DNA from: Choristoneura fumiferana | Taxonomy: Eukaryota; Arthropoda; Insecta; Lepidoptera; Tortricidae | Reading direction: 5' to 3' | Assembly (NCBI RefSeq): GCF_025370935.1 | Contig: NC_133477.1 | Coordinates: 20,691,881-20,755,880 of the forward strand | Length of the DNA stretch: 64,000 nucleotides | In this document: positions 60,715 through 64,000 of the stretch, one piece after another | Position numbering within the stretch: the stretch's first letter is position 1 | Layout of the letters: each line of letters starts with the position of its first letter | Program-made: the position numbers and the translations under genes | Notes under the pieces: generated by a model | The model's database searches: none | The model's input: the letters and a program-made list of their open reading frames with translations, nothing else | What the model was told of the DNA's origin: nothing

Positions 60715-61017
60715 TTACATTATAAATAAAACAATAACAATCTGGCTATTATGAGATGCTAGATGGAAGATACTTATTGATTGCATTGCCGAAAATAAAA
60801 ACTATTAATGAAGTACAGACTAGCCCGATTTGGTAACCAGCTACAAAATGAGGATTGTGCTTTTGAGTGGGTTTTTTCCCCATTATGAAGCTAGTTACCA
60901 AATCGGACTCCAAGATACAAATTAAGGATTCCCGTTTCGTACCTAGCTTCGAATCGGGAATAGGTAGGTAGAGGTAATGTAACTAGGTACAACGAGGTTA
61001 TGCGTCCAAAGACGTCT

Positions 61018-61234
61018 AGGGTCTCCCCACATCTATCGACGCGGAATTGGCTTAAGCCGACCAAAAAACGCTTTATGCCCACGCAACAAGAGCGAAAAAG
61101 ACGTCTTCCCGTCGGTAAACGTCGTTTCGCGTCGGGCGAGCCGATCGACGTCTTTTTCGCTCTTATTGCATGGACATAAAGAGTTTTTTGATCGTTTTAA
61201 GCTGATTTCGCGTTGATAGATGTGGGGAAACCCT
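61018..61234. mobile_element. 217-bp palindromic MITE
   Basis: The left arm AGGGTCTCCCCACATCTATC, then CGACCAAAAAACGCTTTATG and GAGCGAAAAAGACGTC, is mirrored by GACGTCTTTTTCGCTC and GATAGATGTGGGGAAACCCT. One arm-like fragment occurs at 45105-45165. Confidence 0.82.
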
Positions 61235-61273
61235 TACTCTCACTTGCCCTTTCTTGATTCGTTGCTTTTAAGG

Positions 61274-61514
61274 TATGGTTCGGCTCACGTAAAAAGAGCG
61301 CTGGGTGACAGTGGAGGGGATGTGTTTGCGCAGGGGTACCGTCGCGCACGAAAAGGTAAAGGTCAAGGTCGACTGCCGAACCAATAGCGCGACGGCACAG
61401 CCAAGCCCTCCCTCGCTCCTCACCCGCGCCTCACGTCTTTCCACTCGTTTGGTCGGTTAATTGCTCACTGCGCAGGTATATCGCCAGCGCTCTTTTTACG
61501 TGAGCCGAACTATA
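61274..61514. mobile_element. 241-bp TIR MITE, GC-rich interior
   Basis: The left end TATGGTTCGGCTCACGTAAA-AAGAGCGCTGG is mirrored at the right end (CCAGCGCTCTTTTTACGTGA) with one mismatch in about 30 bases. The interior (CCCTCCCTCGCTCCTC) is unlike its surroundings. Confidence 0.83.
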
Positions 61515-61977
61515 TGTAACTACTCGTGTGTGTTTTTTTTGCTCCGGAATCCTACCCCTCGCCACTGCTAGGTTATCGCTTATCACAGCAGTAGGTAAGC
61601 TAAAAGCCAAAGTACCTCATCTCAACGTCGTAGGTCATAACTAATTCATCAAAGTAAAATAATCTCATTACAGATTCATTATTCAAAAGTGTTTATTAAA
61701 CAGTCCTTATTGCTATACTTTTTCAAGCTTAAAATTTCAATTAAGAGACGAGAATATTCAAATCGCGGGCTTAGGACGTTGTAAATTGAAGATGCGTCTA
61801 TACTCCGCCATCTTTGTTTTTGTACCAGCGGCCCCGGCGGTGGTAACACTCGTTAAGAGGTTCCTAGACAACGCTGGCGTAGAGTTAATAGGTACACTCA
61901 GCGGCACAAAATTTGGCCCACCCTAGCACCCTACATACAAAATTACCTATTATAGTATATTTTCGTTGGGCAATATT

Positions 61978-62170
61978 GACGACCGGATGGCCATGTGGTT
62001 AGAAAACTTGAATAGGAAACCTGAGTTCCGGGATTCGATCGCTCGTCGGGGTAGATATTTGTATGAACTAAAAACAATCAGGTAGGTACTTTGCTCACCC
62101 GCGACCTTATGATTGCTACGCCTATAAGGCGTAAGGACATATATACATATATACACAATCACACCAACCC
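61978..62170 (+). mobile_element. tRNA-derived SINE-like fragment
   Basis: GGATGGCCATGTGGTTAGAA (A-box-like) is followed by GTTCCGGGATTCGATCGCTC (B-box-like), then AT-rich tail sequence. It lacks cloverleaf pairing, so it is not a tRNA gene. Confidence 0.5.
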
Positions 62171-62359
62171 AACTATTACACCACCTCCAAACTACACTAA
62201 CGTTTCGATCTCAACCAGAGTTCATCCTCAGAGCACCACCATTTATCATGTTAGACTAGTTCATTGATGGAAATTAGATATTTGTATGCACAATACGAAT
62301 ATGAGTCTTGGACGATTAATTTGTATTTCAGTATAAATTATTTATTCATATAAGTATGC

Positions 62360-62465
62360 TATGACTTCATATCGTGCCATCCCGCTCACACTAACAGTAT
62401 TTCATAAGAATGTGAGACGGGCGATACTATACAAACTTCGAATTTCGAATGTCCGATTAGCCCCC
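62360..62465. mobile_element. MITE family A, decayed copy 8
   Basis: ATCGTGCCATCCCGCTCACA and CGATACTATACAAACTTCGA, then ATTAGCCCCC on the right, follow family A; the left end is lost. Confidence 0.55.
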
Positions 62466-62989
62466 TTATCTAAGTAGTCAAACGCGCTTCTCAAGCATTT
62501 TTGATCGTCTAGGGACCCCTTTACGTTTAACGGTTGCCGAGAAACGTTGTATTTTGTAGCACTTACGATTATTACACCTCGCAGCCGATTGTACACGAGG
62601 TACAAAATTAAACAAATAGCTATCTAAACAGCTGAAAGGCGCGCGCGAGACGAAATAATTTATTATAATAGCAATTTACCTTAATATATTATTTGCTTTG
62701 GTGGGTGTCTCATGCAATTAAATTTAATCGAATTTTAAATGAGGTCTTTACACGTATACACAGGTGTAATTAAGCTGTATGATCTGAGCTAAAGGAAAGT
62801 TAACTTTCAAGGTAATTGAGGAGATAAGTAGGTAGGTATAAGTCGTACTTAATATCTCTTATATAATTCTTAATTTTTTCGTTAGGTATTTATTTATTGA
62901 CAATAAGAATAATAAAATAGATAATGCATTAAATTAAAATAAAAACTATACTAGACTTAATTAAAAAACTGCCATAAAAAGAAATATAA

Positions 62990-63360
62990 CCTAAAACTAA
63001 AACAAATTACTTAAAGAGTTACCCTTGGGCAAGGTCCCGAAGATGCTGGCAGCGGTTCCTCTTTGAATAGCCCAGCTAATTCTTTGTCCAAGGAAGCTGC
63101 CAGCTCTTCGGTCACCTGTGACGTCTACTAACCTTTTCGAAATTTCTTTAAAAAGTTTTAAAGCGCTAGGACCCCACGGACCAAGGGTCTCGACACCGAA
63201 TGGGACAAAGTCATATTCGGTGCCTAGACCCCTGTATTTGGATAATTTTGCCTCTTCAGCCGCTTCGGATGCTGCACCGGCTCTGTTGCAGGTTCCATGG
63301 AGATGTAGGAGCCAGCGTGTCAGAGCAAGTAACGTCCCACACAAGCACACGACCCATCTT
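62990..63360 (-). mobile_element. LINE ORF2 C-terminal fragment
   Basis: In two frames the minus strand reads GRVLVWDVTCSDTLAP, then AASEAAEEAKLSKYRGLGTE, YDFVPFGVETLGPWGPSALK, LFKEISKRLVDVTGDRRAGS and AIQRGTAASIFGTLPKG. This is the conserved C-terminal segment of a non-LTR retrotransposon family. One frameshift lies near 63310. The tail near 15.0 kb is from the same family. Confidence 0.75.
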
Positions 63361-64000
63361 CCATGGAATCAAATTATTAATTATAACTAATTGCCTAATA
63401 GAATTATGTTATTAAGATTTCGGCTATTTAAATATGTTCATTTATATACTGCAAATGAACAAACAATAAAAACCAGATAAGCGTGACTCGGTCTTAGGGA
63501 ACAAATGACAAGGGGCAAATTTGTATGTGCACTGTTCCCACCCACCAACAGAAACAAAACATGTCTGATTTAATTGGACAACCGGATGATTTTTTACTAT
63601 GACAAGGATCGCCCTATGTATGGGTTTTACTTTTAGTTTTATTGCTAGTAACATAATGTTTCTGTAACCTTCTTCCTGTAACATTCAATGAAGTGAGCAC
63701 GGTTATCCACAAAGTTGTCATACCTGTTGTTTCCAACACGCTTTTGACACACCAAAATTTGATATTTTTAGCACACATACTTACCACAAAGAAGAGACGC
63801 AAAAGCCTTTGTCACCGCATTCACTAACAGTTGATAGCATCTCTTTCTATTTTGATCTAAAATAATGTTTGCTGTGCTGTAATAAAATGGAAATGTTATC
63901 CTAGTAGTACATGGTAGTACTCAGTTAAGACTGAACTCTTGCCTGTGCTTTGATATCTGGAAAATTTAAATAATATCTAAGTATCAACATCGTTTAATCA

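Overview
The window looks like nuclear DNA of a lepidopteran insect (moth or butterfly). It is AT-rich, its genes have short coding exons and canonical GT-AG introns, and it is crowded with repeat types I associate with Lepidoptera: CTAG-ending Helitron-like elements with a 'GCGGGCGAAGCCGCGGGC' hairpin, a tRNA-derived SINE with an (ATC)n tail, 5'-truncated LINE tails, and many short palindromic MITEs. The species cannot be named from the sequence.

Three protein-coding genes are supported. (1) 1164-8798, minus strand: the first eight coding exons of the ciliary WD40 protein CFAP52 (WDR16), with the 3' part running off the left edge. (2) 10250-10755, minus strand: a complete two-exon survivin/BIRC5-type single-BIR gene of 140 residues. 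(3) 42104-47514, plus strand: a complete five-coding-exon SLC16-type monocarboxylate transporter of 759 residues, with a non-coding leader before its first ATG. Its upstream 5' exon(s) must lie in the 29 kb to the left; candidates are seen near 12.5-12.95 kb and 30.5-30.8 kb. The three genes act in unrelated processes (motile cilia or sperm flagella, mitosis, solute transport), so this is ordinary gene neighbourhood and not an operon-like system.

Layout: 1-1.1 kb is a mosaic of LINE tails and MITEs. 1.1-8.8 kb is CFAP52, whose introns hold a LINE fragment, several MITEs and two decayed tandem copies of its own exons. 8.8-10.2 kb is a short AT-rich spacer. 10.2-10.8 kb is survivin. 10.8-13.8 kb is a dense cluster of nested MITEs. 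14-42 kb is a long AT-rich stretch with scattered MITEs and SINEs and no recognisable coding exon. 42-47.5 kb is the transporter, followed by about 2 kb of apparently unique sequence that may be 3' UTR. 49.7-64 kb is repeats only, including a Helitron-like element of about 2.7 kb with internal tandem repeats and a nested 745-bp insertion.

I found no evidence for an undescribed multi-gene system. The most informative signals are evolutionary: a repeat family whose two copies serve as each other's empty insertion sites, palindromic MITE families with clear GTAC, TAA and TTA target duplications, THAP-coding remnants in a paired element, decayed exon duplications in CFAP52, and an upstream ORF overlapping the transporter start codon.
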